Shown one piece after another: positions 24,498 through 32,935 of a stretch of 40,615 nucleotides of DNA. The translations under genes and the position numbers were made by a program. Below the pieces are notes generated by a model. The model searched no databases and was not told where the DNA came from. It saw only the letters and a program-made list of their open reading frames with translations. How positions within the stretch are numbered: position 1 is the first letter of the stretch; each line of letters begins with the position of its first letter. Origin of the DNA: Phycisphaerales bacterium UBA854 (GTDB lineage Bacteria; Planctomycetota; Phycisphaerae; Phycisphaerales; SM1A02); contig DBGM01000001.1 in assembly GCA_002295885.1 (NCBI GenBank), positions 37,053 to 77,667 of the forward strand, written 5' to 3'.

Positions 24498-24517
24498 CTG
24501 GTTCCACGTGGAACCAG
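24498..24517. promoter_or_regulatory. parS: parS centromere site 2
   Basis: CTGGTTCCACGTGGAACCAG is a second perfect 20-bp palindrome with the same GTTCCACGTGGAAC core. Its centre is 38 bp from that of site 1, and it ends 29 bp before the parB start codon. ParB binding here would probably also affect transcription of parB. Confidence 0.88.
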
Positions 24518-24546
24518 ATCGGCCGATGTGAATGGAGCAGGCAAGG

Positions 24547-25515
24547 ATGGCCACAAAGAAGAAACGTCGCCTGGGACGAGGACTCGGAAGCATGATCAAT
24601 ACCCCGGTCAAGGTGGATGTGCCTGGCTCGGTCGGTGAGCCGGAGGCCCCGGTCGCAGTGGCTGAGTCCCCCGCTGCTCCGGTGGCGAGCGTCGATGAGG
24701 ATCCCTCGCCTGGCTCCCTGATTCTGGTGGCTCCCTCGGACGTACGCCCGAACCCCTACCAGCCCAGGAAGGTATTCGATGAATCCGCCCTGGTATCGCT
24801 GGCGGATTCCATTCGGTCCGCCGGGGTCATGCAGCCGGTCGTGGTGCGTCCGGCCTCGGTCGGGTACGAGCTGATCGCGGGTGAACGCCGCCTTCGGGCC
24901 GCAGAGATCGTTGGTCTGGGGCATATTCCGGCGGTGATACAGGACGTCGATGATCGCACCGCAGCGGAGTGGTCCATCATCGAGAACGTCCAGCGTGAGG
25001 ATCTGAATCCGATGGAGCGGGCGGAAGCCTTCCAGCATCTCCAGGATCAGTTCGGCCTCACCCACCAGGAGATCGCCGAGAAGGTCGGACTCAACCGGTC
25101 GTCAGTGACCAATCATCTCCGGCTCAATGAGCTGGACGAGGCGACCAAGGAAGCGGTACGTACCTCGGCTCTGAGCATGGGACATGCGCGAACAATGTTA
25201 GCGGTCGGCAGCTTGTCCGTGCGGGCCAAAATGCTTCGCCAATGTCTTTCTAACCACTGGTCGGTCAGGGAGTTGGAGCGTCGGGTTCGTACTCTGACCG
25301 AAGGTGCCGGGTCATCCAAATCGCCGAAGACGGACGTTGATCCCCGGCAGTCGAACCTGGACGATCTTCAGAAGAAGCTCGGCGAGCACCTCGGGACCCG
25401 CGTGCAGATTCACCAGCAGGCCCGCAATCCGGGCCGCGGTCGGATGGTCATCGAGTTCTACGACCTTGATCAGTTCGACGGTCTGCTCTCCCAGTTGGGC
25501 TACAACAACGCATAA
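24547..25515 (+). CDS. parB: Chromosome partitioning protein ParB (Spo0J)
   Basis: ParB binds parS, loads as a CTP-dependent clamp and recruits SMC. The ATG at 24547 is preferred because GGAG lies 9 nt upstream and the protein then begins MATKKKRRLGRGLGSMINT, the typical ParA-contacting ParB start; an in-frame ATG at 24532 has no ribosome site. The 322 residues hold an N-terminal linker (20-55), the CTPase domain with NPYQPRKVFDE and GERRLRAAE, ENVQREDLNPMERA, and a helix-turn-helix (LTHQEIAEKVGLNRSSVTNH). The C-terminal dimerisation region ends in GRMVIEFYDLDQFDGLLSQL. Two parS palindromes lie directly upstream. No parA is adjacent; the only one in the window is at 8681-9568. Confidence 0.96.
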   Translation: MATKKKRRLGRGLGSMINTPVKVDVPGSVGEPEAPVAVAESPAAPVASVDEDPSPGSLILVAPSDVRPNPYQPRKVFDESALVSLADSIRSAGVMQPVVVRPASVGYELIAGERRLRAAEIVGLGHIPAVIQDVDDRTAAEWSIIENVQREDLNPMERAEAFQHLQDQFGLTHQEIAEKVGLNRSSVTNHLRLNELDEATKEAVRTSALSMGHARTMLAVGSLSVRAKMLRQCLSNHWSVRELERRVRTLTEGAGSSKSPKTDVDPRQSNLDDLQKKLGEHLGTRVQIHQQARNPGRGRMVIEFYDLDQFDGLLSQLGYNNA

Positions 25516-25663
25516 AGCTGGGTTTCCCCGTCTGCTTGTGGTTTTTGCGCTGTATTGCGCAGGAACGCACAAGTGGTCCCTCTCCCGGCCCGATGACGCC
25601 TCCTGACGCCCCATTCCTACGTGGTAGGGGTGCGGCTCGGCATTTGCTGTCAGGAGATCGGAC

Positions 25664-25873
25664 ATGCAGGACGTACCAGGAAACAGCACGAACATCTCCG
25701 GACACGGATCCCCTCACAATGTTCAGGACCCGGTCGAAGCGGCGCAGGCGCTGTTTCGTCGGACTCTGAGCAACTGGGTCGGCGATCTCCTCGTGCTCCG
25801 GCAGACCGGCATGCTGAAGATGACCTGGCACGCGGCGGGCGACGAACTGCCCGCCTATCGCGCTGCCGCCTGA
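25664..25873 (+). CDS. Possible small protein between parB and fliD
   Basis: A 69-residue frame of unknown function. AGGAG lies 8 nt before its ATG, which is better than for most genes here. Residues 20-55 look helical (QDPVEAAQALFRRTLSNWVGDLLVLRQTGMLK), ending in a short alanine-rich tail. No family is recognised. The flanking pieces 25516-25663 and 25874-25929 hold no other gene; the first contains a small hairpin (CCTAC-GTG-GTAGG near 25617) of unknown meaning. It could be a flagellar accessory peptide or chance. Confidence 0.45.
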   Translation: MQDVPGNSTNISGHGSPHNVQDPVEAAQALFRRTLSNWVGDLLVLRQTGMLKMTWHAAGDELPAYRAAA

Positions 25874-25929
25874 TCGATCCGCGCGGGATCGGGTGCGTGC
25901 TGCTGTCCCTTGATCAGGGGATGCCACGC

Positions 25930-28674
25930 ATGGGCAGTTTCTCGACCGGCATTGGACTCATCAGCGGCTTCGACTCGGCGACCATCATCGAGCAGATGCT
26001 GCTCGGTGAATCGCGCGGACGCTTTCGGTTGCAGTCCGAGATCGCGACGCTGCAGTCGCGCCAGTCCTCCATGCTCGAACTCAACGCGCGTCTGCTCGGA
26101 CTTCAGTCCGCAGCGTCGCTGCTTTCGTCGGACGCGACGTTCGGCGCAATGCAGATCGCAAGCAGCCGCGCCGATGTGCTGACCGCGACCGTCGCGGGCG
26201 GTACGCCGGCGGGGGACTGGTCATTCATCGTCGAGTCGCTTGCGGCCCGCCACCAGGTACTGGCCGGCGGTGCGTCGTCGCGCGATGCCGCACTCGGCCT
26301 CGAATCGTTCTCGATCGAATTCGGTGGAACACTGAACCCGACCACGCGTCTCGATGAACTGAACGGCGGCGTCGGAATCGATCGTGGTCGCATGGAACTC
26401 GTGCTTGGTACCGGCGTCGGCGCATCGACGTACGTCGTCGACTGCCGCAGCATCGCCAGCATGCAGGACGTCATCGCCGCCATCGAATCCGTCGATGCGC
26501 GACTGCAGGTATCCATCGACGACACGTCGCTGCGCATCGAGACACTGGACGGAAGTTCGATCTCGTTCTCCAGCCTGGACGGCGCGACTACCGCCGAGGA
26601 TCTCGGTCTCGTGGGCGACGGTTCGGCCGGAGTGCTCGAGGGCGACGCGATGGTCCGGCTCGACGGCAGCACACTGCTTCGCTGGATCGACGACGGAAAC
26701 GGCGTACTGATCGAGGAGGGCACGCCGGATCTCCGGATCACGTCCATGGACGGTCGCGTGTTCGATGTCGATGTGCCCGCCGATGCGACGTGCATTCAGG
26801 ATGTGCTCGATGCCGTCGCGTCCGCGGTGGATGCCACGGGGGCCGCAAACGACGGCGCCGTCGTGGCGAGGGTGCACGCCGATGGTCTTCGTCTCGAAGT
26901 GGTCGATCAGACCGGAGGAATCGGTGTCCTCCGCATCGAATCCACCGGTGGCAATCCCCATGCCGCGGACGATCTCGGTCTCGAAGGTGATGGAGTCGGT
27001 GGAATCATCGTCGGCGACCGTCTGCTGGCGGGGCTCGACTCGGTGCTGATCTCCAATCTGAACGGGGGGAACGGTGTTCCGCCCGGGTCCCAAATGAGAT
27101 TTCGGTACGCTGCAAACGAAACTACGGATTTCTTCATCGGTCCGGACATCGAGTCCGTGGGGCAGCTGATCGCCGATCTGAATCGTCAGGTCGTTGAGAA
27201 TGATCACACGTTCCGATTCGAACTGAATGATGCTGCCAACGGCATCCGGGTCATCGCGGACGATTCATCCAATCTCAACTTCGCCGGTGAACTCGCCGAA
27301 TCCCTGGGGCTGCTTGGTCTCGGCGTCGGTGTGGTCGAAGGCGCGAATCTGCAGCATCGGTACATCGACGAAAGCCGTCTTCTATCCACCCTCAACGGGG
27401 GACAGGGGGTCGACACCGGATCGTTCTCGATCCGTGACGCGACCGGGCAGACCGCGACCATCGTCGTGGATTCGAACGTGCGGACGGTCGCCGATCTCAT
27501 GGCGCTGGTGGAATCGAAGGGTCTTGCGGTCTCGGTGGGAGTCAACGCGACGGGTGACGGCCTTCGTCTCGAGTCGACGGCCTCGGAAGCCGCTTCCAGC
27601 TTCACGCTCCGCATTGATTCGGCGGGCGGCAGCACCGCGTCGGATCTCCGCCTGATCGGAGAGGCCACCGAAGTGCACGGTAGCGGTGCGTGGATCGACG
27701 GGCGATGGGAACGGGAGGTCGCCGTCGATTCGTCGACCACGCTGCAGGAACTCCAGCAGGCGATCCTCGATGCCGGGGTGCCGATCTCCTGTTCACTCAT
27801 CCAGTCGGGAACCGGAAGCGACGCATGGCGTCTCGCCATGTCGAGTGACCGGATCGGCGCCGGAGGCGCCTTTCGGGTCGACGGTCGATTTGCCGGCGGC
27901 GGTGTGATGCAGCTCGACGACGTGGTTCGCGGGGAGGACGCCCGGGTCGTCCTGGGTGATGATCCGGCGGACGGCCAGCTGCTCTGGTCCTCGAGCAATA
28001 CGCTGTCGGACGTCATCGAGGGACTGGTCATCGATCTGCACGCGGCGTCCCCGGGTCCCGTGACCCTGTCCATCTCCCGGGATGCCTCATCGGCGCGGAA
28101 TGCGGTTGAATCATTCGTGGAGGCCTACAACCAGGTGGTGGATCTGCTTCGCAGCGTCGATTCGTACGACGCCGAGACCGGGGCCCGCGGTGCATTGCTG
28201 GGCGATTCGACCGTAGCCAGGGTCGACCGGTCCCTGTCCTCGCTGGCTCTGCAGCGACTGTCGGAAGCGCAGGCCGTCGAGGGCTACCAGGGGCTGTGGG
28301 AACTCGGCGTACGAATGGGATCCTCGGGCCGGCTCGAGGTCGATGCGGAACGCCTCGACGCCGTGCTGGCGGACGACCCGACCGGGGTCGAAGCGGCCTT
28401 TCTCCGCGACGACGGGATCCAACGCGGCTTCGCGGTCCGCTTCGAGGAGCTGGTCTCCTCCCTGACGGATGCGGAAGCGGGGGCGTTGGGGATCGCCGGC
28501 GAACGGTTCCAGTCGCGCATCGAGTTGGCGAACGAGCGGATCGAGCTGATCGATCGTCGCATCGAGGCTCGACGGGTGATTCTGGTCGAGCGCTTCGCGG
28601 CGATGGAACGCGCTCTCTCTGCGCTCCAGTCCCAGAACTCCGCACTGCTTTCGTTCCAGTCCTCGATGCTCTGA
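25930..28674 (+). CDS. fliD: Flagellar filament cap protein FliD
   Basis: FliD caps the growing flagellum and helps flagellin fold. The N-terminal block GSFSTGIGLISGFDSATIIEQML matches FliD_N. The C-terminal block (ARNAVESFVEAYNQVVDLL, then GALLGDSTVARVDRSLSS and LELGVRMGSSGRLEVD-like residues) matches FliD_C, ending in a coiled coil (RIELIDRRIEARRVILVERFAAMERAL). At 914 residues it is about twice the usual length. The excess consists of four flagellin hook-IN-type modules starting near residues 141, 249, 373 and 484. Each opens with an LNGGxGV-like motif and ends with a DLGL/GDG-like motif. The ATG at 25930 is preferred over 25921 because the AGGGG upstream is then 10 nt away. fliS follows. 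Confidence 0.92.
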   Translation: MGSFSTGIGLISGFDSATIIEQMLLGESRGRFRLQSEIATLQSRQSSMLELNARLLGLQSAASLLSSDATFGAMQIASSRADVLTATVAGGTPAGDWSFIVESLAARHQVLAGGASSRDAALGLESFSIEFGGTLNPTTRLDELNGGVGIDRGRMELVLGTGVGASTYVVDCRSIASMQDVIAAIESVDARLQVSIDDTSLRIETLDGSSISFSSLDGATTAEDLGLVGDGSAGVLEGDAMVRLDGSTLLRWIDDGNGVLIEEGTPDLRITSMDGRVFDVDVPADATCIQDVLDAVASAVDATGAANDGAVVARVHADGLRLEVVDQTGGIGVLRIESTGGNPHAADDLGLEGDGVGGIIVGDRLLAGLDSVLISNLNGGNGVPPGSQMRFRYAANETTDFFIGPDIESVGQLIADLNRQVVENDHTFRFELNDAANGIRVIADDSSNLNFAGELAESLGLLGLGVGVVEGANLQHRYIDESRLLSTLNGGQGVDTGSFSIRDATGQTATIVVDSNVRTVADLMALVESKGLAVSVGVNATGDGLRLESTASEAASSFTLRIDSAGGSTASDLRLIGEATEVHGSGAWIDGRWEREVAVDSSTTLQELQQAILDAGVPISCSLIQSGTGSDAWRLAMSSDRIGAGGAFRVDGRFAGGGVMQLDDVVRGEDARVVLGDDPADGQLLWSSSNTLSDVIEGLVIDLHAASPGPVTLSISRDASSARNAVESFVEAYNQVVDLLRSVDSYDAETGARGALLGDSTVARVDRSLSSLALQRLSEAQAVEGYQGLWELGVRMGSSGRLEVDAERLDAVLADDPTGVEAAFLRDDGIQRGFAVRFEELVSSLTDAEAGALGIAGERFQSRIELANERIELIDRRIEARRVILVERFAAMERALSALQSQNSALLSFQSSML

Positions 28675-28737
28675 CGTGATTATCGGATGCCGCGTGCGAG
28701 TTGCATTGGATCCGGGGAACGGACCGATACCCAGAGC

Positions 28738-29151
28738 ATGCTTTCCAACGCCGCCGCCTATCGCACCACCGACGTCACCACGGCCTCGCCTTCGCAGCGT
28801 CGCCTGATGCTGCTGGAAGGCGCGTTGACCGCGGCACATTCGCTGCGGGACGCCCACGCGGCCGGCGACTTCGAGGCGATCGCCGAGCAGGGGGCCCATT
28901 GCCGATCCATCCTCATCGCCCTCATGACGGAGCTCGACGCCTCGTCGGACCGACGTCTGGCGGAACAGCTCTCGTCGCTGCACGCCTGGATCTGGCAGCA
29001 GGTCGCGAGTGCCTCAACGGCGGATGATCTCGACGATCCGATCACCATCCTCACGCAGCAGCGCGACGCATGGCGGGAGGCGGTGGACCTGCTGCGCACC
29101 GCCGGCACTGGTGCGTCGGAACCGCTGGGACCGGTGGATGTCGCCGGTTGA
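28738..29151 (+). CDS. fliS: FliS-like flagellin export chaperone
   Basis: FliS binds the C-terminus of flagellin in the cytoplasm and prevents early polymerisation. The protein (137 residues from this start) begins MLSNAAAYRTTDVTTASPSQRRLMLLEGAL, which resembles the FliS start (YxxxxVxTASPxxLxxMLYxGAL) and is followed by four predicted helices. An in-frame ATG at 28687 would add 17 residues that do not look like FliS. Neither start has a Shine-Dalgarno sequence. The gene lies 63 bp after fliD, the usual fliD-fliS order. The C-terminal tail after residue 120 is poorly conserved. No flagellin gene is in the window. Confidence 0.8.
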   Translation: MLSNAAAYRTTDVTTASPSQRRLMLLEGALTAAHSLRDAHAAGDFEAIAEQGAHCRSILIALMTELDASSDRRLAEQLSSLHAWIWQQVASASTADDLDDPITILTQQRDAWREAVDLLRTAGTGASEPLGPVDVAG

Positions 29152-29281
29152 AAGGTTTTTCGTCATCACTGGACCTAACTGCGGTGTATTTGCGTCATGG
29201 ACCGGCCCCGCGTGGTGAGGGCCCGTTAAGGTGGAATGCATGTCCACTCGTCCGATCGGGGCGGGGACGGGAGGTATCAAC

Positions 29282-30310
29282 ATGAAGATCTGCATTACCG
29301 GCGGCTCTGGATTCATCGGGTCCTGGTTCTGCCACGAGTACCGCAAGCGTGGCGACGAAGTGGTGATCCTCGATCTGATCGAGCCCGCTGCGGATCTTCC
29401 GCACGATCGATTCGTGCACGGCGACGTCCGGGACATCGAGGCCGTCCGGGAGGCGGTCGCCGGCTGCGATGCGGTGCTCCATCTCGCGGCCGCCCATCAC
29501 GATTTCGGGATCACCGAGTCGACCTTCTTCGCGGTCAACAAGGACGGAGCGTCCGTGCTGTGCCAGGCGATGGACGAACTCGGGGTCCGCAGGGTGTGCT
29601 TCTACTCCACCGTGGCGGTCTACGGATCGGCCGCACCACCGCTGACGGAGGAGACGCACCCCGAACCCGAGAGCCACTACGGCCGCTCGAAGCTGGCCGG
29701 TGAAAAGGTGTTCGAGGCCTGGACCCTGCAGGGGGATGACCGACGTGCACTCGTCATCCGGCCGACCGTCACCTTCGGGCCCTACAACTTCGCCAACATG
29801 TACTCCCTCATCCGCCAGATCGATCGGAAGCAGTTCTTCCAGGCCGGCAAGGCATCGAACATCAAGAGCCTGTCGTACATTGAGAACATCATGGCCGCCA
29901 CGCTGTGGCTCTGGGAGCGGGCTGGCGACGACGACCCGTTCGCCGTCTACAACTGGGTCGAGAAGCCCGACATGGACAGCGCCGAGATCAGCCGGACGGT
30001 CGCCGATGCGATGGATGCGAAGTACCTGCGCATCCCGCTGTGGATGGCCCTGGCGATGGCCAAGCCCTTCGATCTCATGATTGCCCTGACCGGCAAGAAT
30101 ATTCCGGTGTCGTCGGCCCGGGTCCGAAAGCTCTTCGTCGATCAGACGAAGTTCGAGGCCGACAAGGCCAGGCACCGGGGCTTCACACCGGACATCTCGC
30201 TCGCCCAGGGGCTGCAGCGCATGGTCGCCTGGTACCTCGAGGGCGGTCGGGACCAGTCGGCCCAGTGGCATCAGCCGCCGGCCGAGATCGTGCGGTACTC
30301 CAGGGACTGA
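29282..30310 (+). CDS. NAD-dependent sugar epimerase/dehydratase
   Basis: This is a 342-residue extended short-chain dehydrogenase. The NAD-binding GGSGFIG is at 7-13, D58-like DVRD follows, and the catalytic set is S/T in FYSTVAVYG plus YxxxK (HYGRSK, near 138-143). RPTVTFGPYN is typical of nucleotide-sugar epimerases and dehydratases. The C-terminal substrate region is unlike GalE, so the sugar is unknown. The ATG at 29282 is chosen because GGGAGG lies 7 nt upstream. It starts the surface-polysaccharide block and meets the glycosyltransferase gene tail to tail with 12 bp between. Confidence 0.88.
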   Translation: MKICITGGSGFIGSWFCHEYRKRGDEVVILDLIEPAADLPHDRFVHGDVRDIEAVREAVAGCDAVLHLAAAHHDFGITESTFFAVNKDGASVLCQAMDELGVRRVCFYSTVAVYGSAAPPLTEETHPEPESHYGRSKLAGEKVFEAWTLQGDDRRALVIRPTVTFGPYNFANMYSLIRQIDRKQFFQAGKASNIKSLSYIENIMAATLWLWERAGDDDPFAVYNWVEKPDMDSAEISRTVADAMDAKYLRIPLWMALAMAKPFDLMIALTGKNIPVSSARVRKLFVDQTKFEADKARHRGFTPDISLAQGLQRMVAWYLEGGRDQSAQWHQPPAEIVRYSRD

Positions 30311-30322
30311 AGTCGATTCGGG

Positions 30323-31546
30323 CTACCGTTGGGCTTCTTCGAGCACCACGGCGTACTTGCTTGCGCACGCCTGGAGCGTGTAGTCGCGCTCGAAGAGCTC
30401 CCGGGCGGCCCGACCCATGCGCTTCGAGCGTTCGGGATCCGCGGCCAGTTCGCGGATGGCCCGGGCCAGTCCCTCCGCATCCCCCAGTTCCACCCAGACT
30501 CCGCAGCCGCTCTCCTCGACGATGGTGCGCAGTGACGAATGGGCCTCGCAGATCGCAATGATGACCTTGCCGACCGCGAGGGAGGTGTAGAGCTTCGAGG
30601 GGAAGCTGATGCCCTCGATGCCGTGGGCGATCGTCACGAACGATGCGTCGCAGGAGTTCATGGAATCGTTGAGGGTGTCGAACGGCTGGTGCGGGAACAT
30701 CATCGCGTTGTCCAGCTCCCGCTGTTCGATCTCCTCCTCGATCCGCTTGCGGACACCGCCGGCGCCGACGAAGACGAACCGGACGTTCTCGCCCTTGAGA
30801 AGCGTCGCCGCGTTGAGCATCGTGTCGAAGTCGTAGTAGAGTCCCATGTTGCCCGAGTACAGGAGCGTGTAGGGCTCGGTGAGTCCGTGCTCGTTGGCGA
30901 ATTTCGAGTCCTGCTTGTCGACGGGGTGCAGGAACTCGCCGTCCGCCCAGTTCGGGATCACGTGCACGCGTTCCGGATCGATCCCGTAGGTGTCGCAGAC
31001 GAGATCCTTCGCCGCGTCGCAGAGCACGATGGTCTCCTTGGCCCGGCGGTACATCCATTTGTTGAGCAGGTGCCAGGTCCGGTCGATGATCCCACCCTTG
31101 CGGATCTTGCCGACCCAGACGGCCATCTGCGGATAGGCGTCGTGGAGCAGGACGACGTAGCGGTGCCGGCGCAGGAAGCCGACCATCGTTCCCACGATGC
31201 CGAGGTAGGGGGGGTTCGTCGTGTACAGGAAGACCTCGTTGCGCTTCAACCGGAACAGCATGCGGGCCGCCAGCGGAACCAGGAAGGTGATGGAGTTCAC
31301 GATCCGGCCCAACAGATTGTCCTTGCTGAACCGCGTGGCGAGCATGCGGTGGACCGTCACGCCGCTGGGTGACACTTCGTTGCGCGGACACGGCTGCCAG
31401 GTCTCCGGCGGGCCGTAGGACGGCCGGCAGGTGATGACGTGGACCTGCTCGCCGTTGGTCGCGAGATCGTTCGCCAACTCGTAGAGGAGGTGTCCGGTGG
31501 AGGCCACATCCGGTGCGTAGTACTGGTTGAGAATGACGACCTTCAC
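30323..31546 (-). CDS. Family 4 glycosyltransferase (WbuB-like)
   Basis: This 407-residue GT-B glycosyltransferase has the N-terminal domain VVILNQYYAPDVASTGHLLYELANDL, the acceptor-side TTNPPYLG and the C-terminal GT4 blocks YSGNMGLYYDFDTMLNAA, FVFVGAGGVRKRIEE and SFPSKLYTSLAVGKVIIA. These are typical of WbuB-like enzymes that add amino or deoxy sugars to lipid-linked glycans on the cytoplasmic face. A hydrophobic stretch (IVNSITFLVPLAARMLF) near 105 may contact the membrane. The GTG start at 31546 is supported by AGGGAG 8 nt upstream. An open frame upstream (to 31729) has no similar support. Gene order suggests O-antigen or exopolysaccharide assembly. Confidence 0.9.
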   Translation of the reverse strand: MKVVILNQYYAPDVASTGHLLYELANDLATNGEQVHVITCRPSYGPPETWQPCPRNEVSPSGVTVHRMLATRFSKDNLLGRIVNSITFLVPLAARMLFRLKRNEVFLYTTNPPYLGIVGTMVGFLRRHRYVVLLHDAYPQMAVWVGKIRKGGIIDRTWHLLNKWMYRRAKETIVLCDAAKDLVCDTYGIDPERVHVIPNWADGEFLHPVDKQDSKFANEHGLTEPYTLLYSGNMGLYYDFDTMLNAATLLKGENVRFVFVGAGGVRKRIEEEIEQRELDNAMMFPHQPFDTLNDSMNSCDASFVTIAHGIEGISFPSKLYTSLAVGKVIIAICEAHSSLRTIVEESGCGVWVELGDAEGLARAIRELAADPERSKRMGRAARELFERDYTLQACASKYAVVLEEAQR

Positions 31547-31763
31547 GCCCTGCTCCCTGGCCACCGCACGGGTGGCGCCCAATCGTACTCTTGCCCGGAC
31601 TTCACGCCTCCGCCACGGATTTGTGCCGGTTTCTTCGTCGATCGGTCCGAAGACACTAGGAAGCCCAGTCAAAGGTCCGGAAATCGGACCCATTCCCGGC
31701 TCCAGGCCGATCCGCTTCCCCTGGGCCATTCGACCGTCTACGCTTCACGTGAGGAGCCACCGC

Positions 31764-32324
31764 ATGACCAAGCCAGAGGTCCAAGGGAACCAGGACGCCG
31801 CGATGGCATCGGCTCCCCCGGCCCGACGTTCGGCCTGGACGACCCGACAGAAGGTCGTACGGGTCGTCTGGGGCACGATCGGCCGGCTCTGCTGGCAGTT
31901 CGGTCCGTTGCGGGCTCCGGTCCTCCGGCTCTTCGGCGGCACCGTCGGCCGCGACTGCCGTCTGGCCCGATCCGTCGACATCCTGATTCCCTGGAACGTC
32001 ACCCTGGGTGATCGCGTCCAGATCGGCGAGCGGGTGATCCTTTACGCACTTGGTCCCATCACGGTGGGATCCGGCACCGTCGTCGATGTGCGGGCGCATC
32101 TGTGCGCCGGTTCGCACGACATGCGGGACACCCGGTTTCCCCTGACGAGGCCGCCGATCACCATCGGGGAGGACTGCTTCATCGGGGTCGATGCCTACAT
32201 CGCACCGGAGGTCGAACTGGGCGATCGGTGCCGGGTCCGGCATCGAGCGAGCGTCTACCGTTCCTTCCCCGCGGACACCGTGCTGGAAGGAAACCCCGCC
32301 CGCGCGTCCGGAGACGGCGAGTGA
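31764..32324 (+). CDS. Left-handed beta-helix acyltransferase, paralogue 1 (WcaF-like)
   Basis: This 186-residue hexapeptide-repeat protein of the WcaF/CAT group probably acetylates a sugar from acetyl-CoA. An N-terminal segment (AWTTRQKVVRVVWGTIGRLCW) is shared with the third paralogue at 33769. The repeats start near residue 65 (VGRDCRLARSVDILIPWNVTLGD). The catalytic histidine is H118 in HLCAGSHD. The usual ITIGEDCFIGVDAYI and the final LEGNPA motif follow. GAGGAG lies 7 nt before the ATG. Its last 4 nt (GTGA) overlap the start of paralogue 2. The 217-bp gap before it separates it from the divergent glycosyltransferase and holds no gene. Confidence 0.88.
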   Translation: MTKPEVQGNQDAAMASAPPARRSAWTTRQKVVRVVWGTIGRLCWQFGPLRAPVLRLFGGTVGRDCRLARSVDILIPWNVTLGDRVQIGERVILYALGPITVGSGTVVDVRAHLCAGSHDMRDTRFPLTRPPITIGEDCFIGVDAYIAPEVELGDRCRVRHRASVYRSFPADTVLEGNPARASGDGE

Positions 32325-32827
32325 TCCTGCGCCGCATCATGTGGACCTGGCTTGCGCGTCCGCTGTTCCGCTGCAGCCCGCACGCGGCCTACGGGCTCCG
32401 CCGTCTCCTGCTCCGTCTCTGCGGTGCGCAGTTGGGGCATCGGGTCCGCTGCCGCCGTTCGGTGGACATCGATCAGCCGTGGAACATCCGACTGGACGAT
32501 CTCGTCATGGTCAGCGACGGGGTGCTCATCCGCAGCGCAGCACCGGTCCACATCGGCCATCGCTGCGTGATCAGCCAGTACTGCACGCTGCTGACGGAGG
32601 TCCGGGACGATCGGGGGCGAGACCAGGGCGTCGTCCGCGGTCCGATCACCATCGCCGACGACTGCTGGGTCGCGACCGACACGCTCGTGCTGCCGGGATC
32701 GACTCTCGAGTCCGGGGTGGTCGTGGGGGCCCGCGGCATGGTGGCCGGCCGGATCGAGGCCTGGCGGATCGCCACCGGCGAACCCGCGCGTGAGCGTCGG
32801 GAACGCGTGCTCCACGGATCGACGTGA
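32321..32827 (+). CDS. Left-handed beta-helix acyltransferase, paralogue 2 (catalytic His missing)
   Basis: This 168-residue hexapeptide-repeat protein is clearly related to the two flanking paralogues (RSVDIDQPWNIRLDD, ITIADDCWVATDTLVLPGS, IATGEPA). At the position of the catalytic histidine (H118 and H110 in the paralogues) it has R95 in TLLTEVRDD, so ordinary acetyl transfer is doubtful. It also lacks the WTTxQK segment at the N-terminus. It may be a structural partner, a different enzyme or a decaying copy. It starts at a GTG overlapping the stop of paralogue 1 (GTGA), so the two are translationally coupled. Confidence 0.85.
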   Translation: MILRRIMWTWLARPLFRCSPHAAYGLRRLLLRLCGAQLGHRVRCRRSVDIDQPWNIRLDDLVMVSDGVLIRSAAPVHIGHRCVISQYCTLLTEVRDDRGRDQGVVRGPITIADDCWVATDTLVLPGSTLESGVVVGARGMVAGRIEAWRIATGEPARERRERVLHGST

Positions 32828-32935
32828 GACACACGCCATTCTCGGACCTTTGGAACCCGGCTGGATGGCGTGGCGTCTCCAGTCGATAAGAGGTCTACGA
32901 TTGCTCCGAGCCACGGGAACGAAGACGGCCGCTCC

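Noticed and set aside
29148..29176. TTGAAA after fliS as a -35 element for the epimerase gene
   Set aside because: No -10 hexamer at 16-18 bp distance.
31547..31729. N-terminal extension of the family 4 glycosyltransferase
   Set aside because: The extra 61 residues are basic and low-complexity and have no ribosome site. The GTG at 31546 has AGGGAG upstream and starts directly at the conserved first strand.
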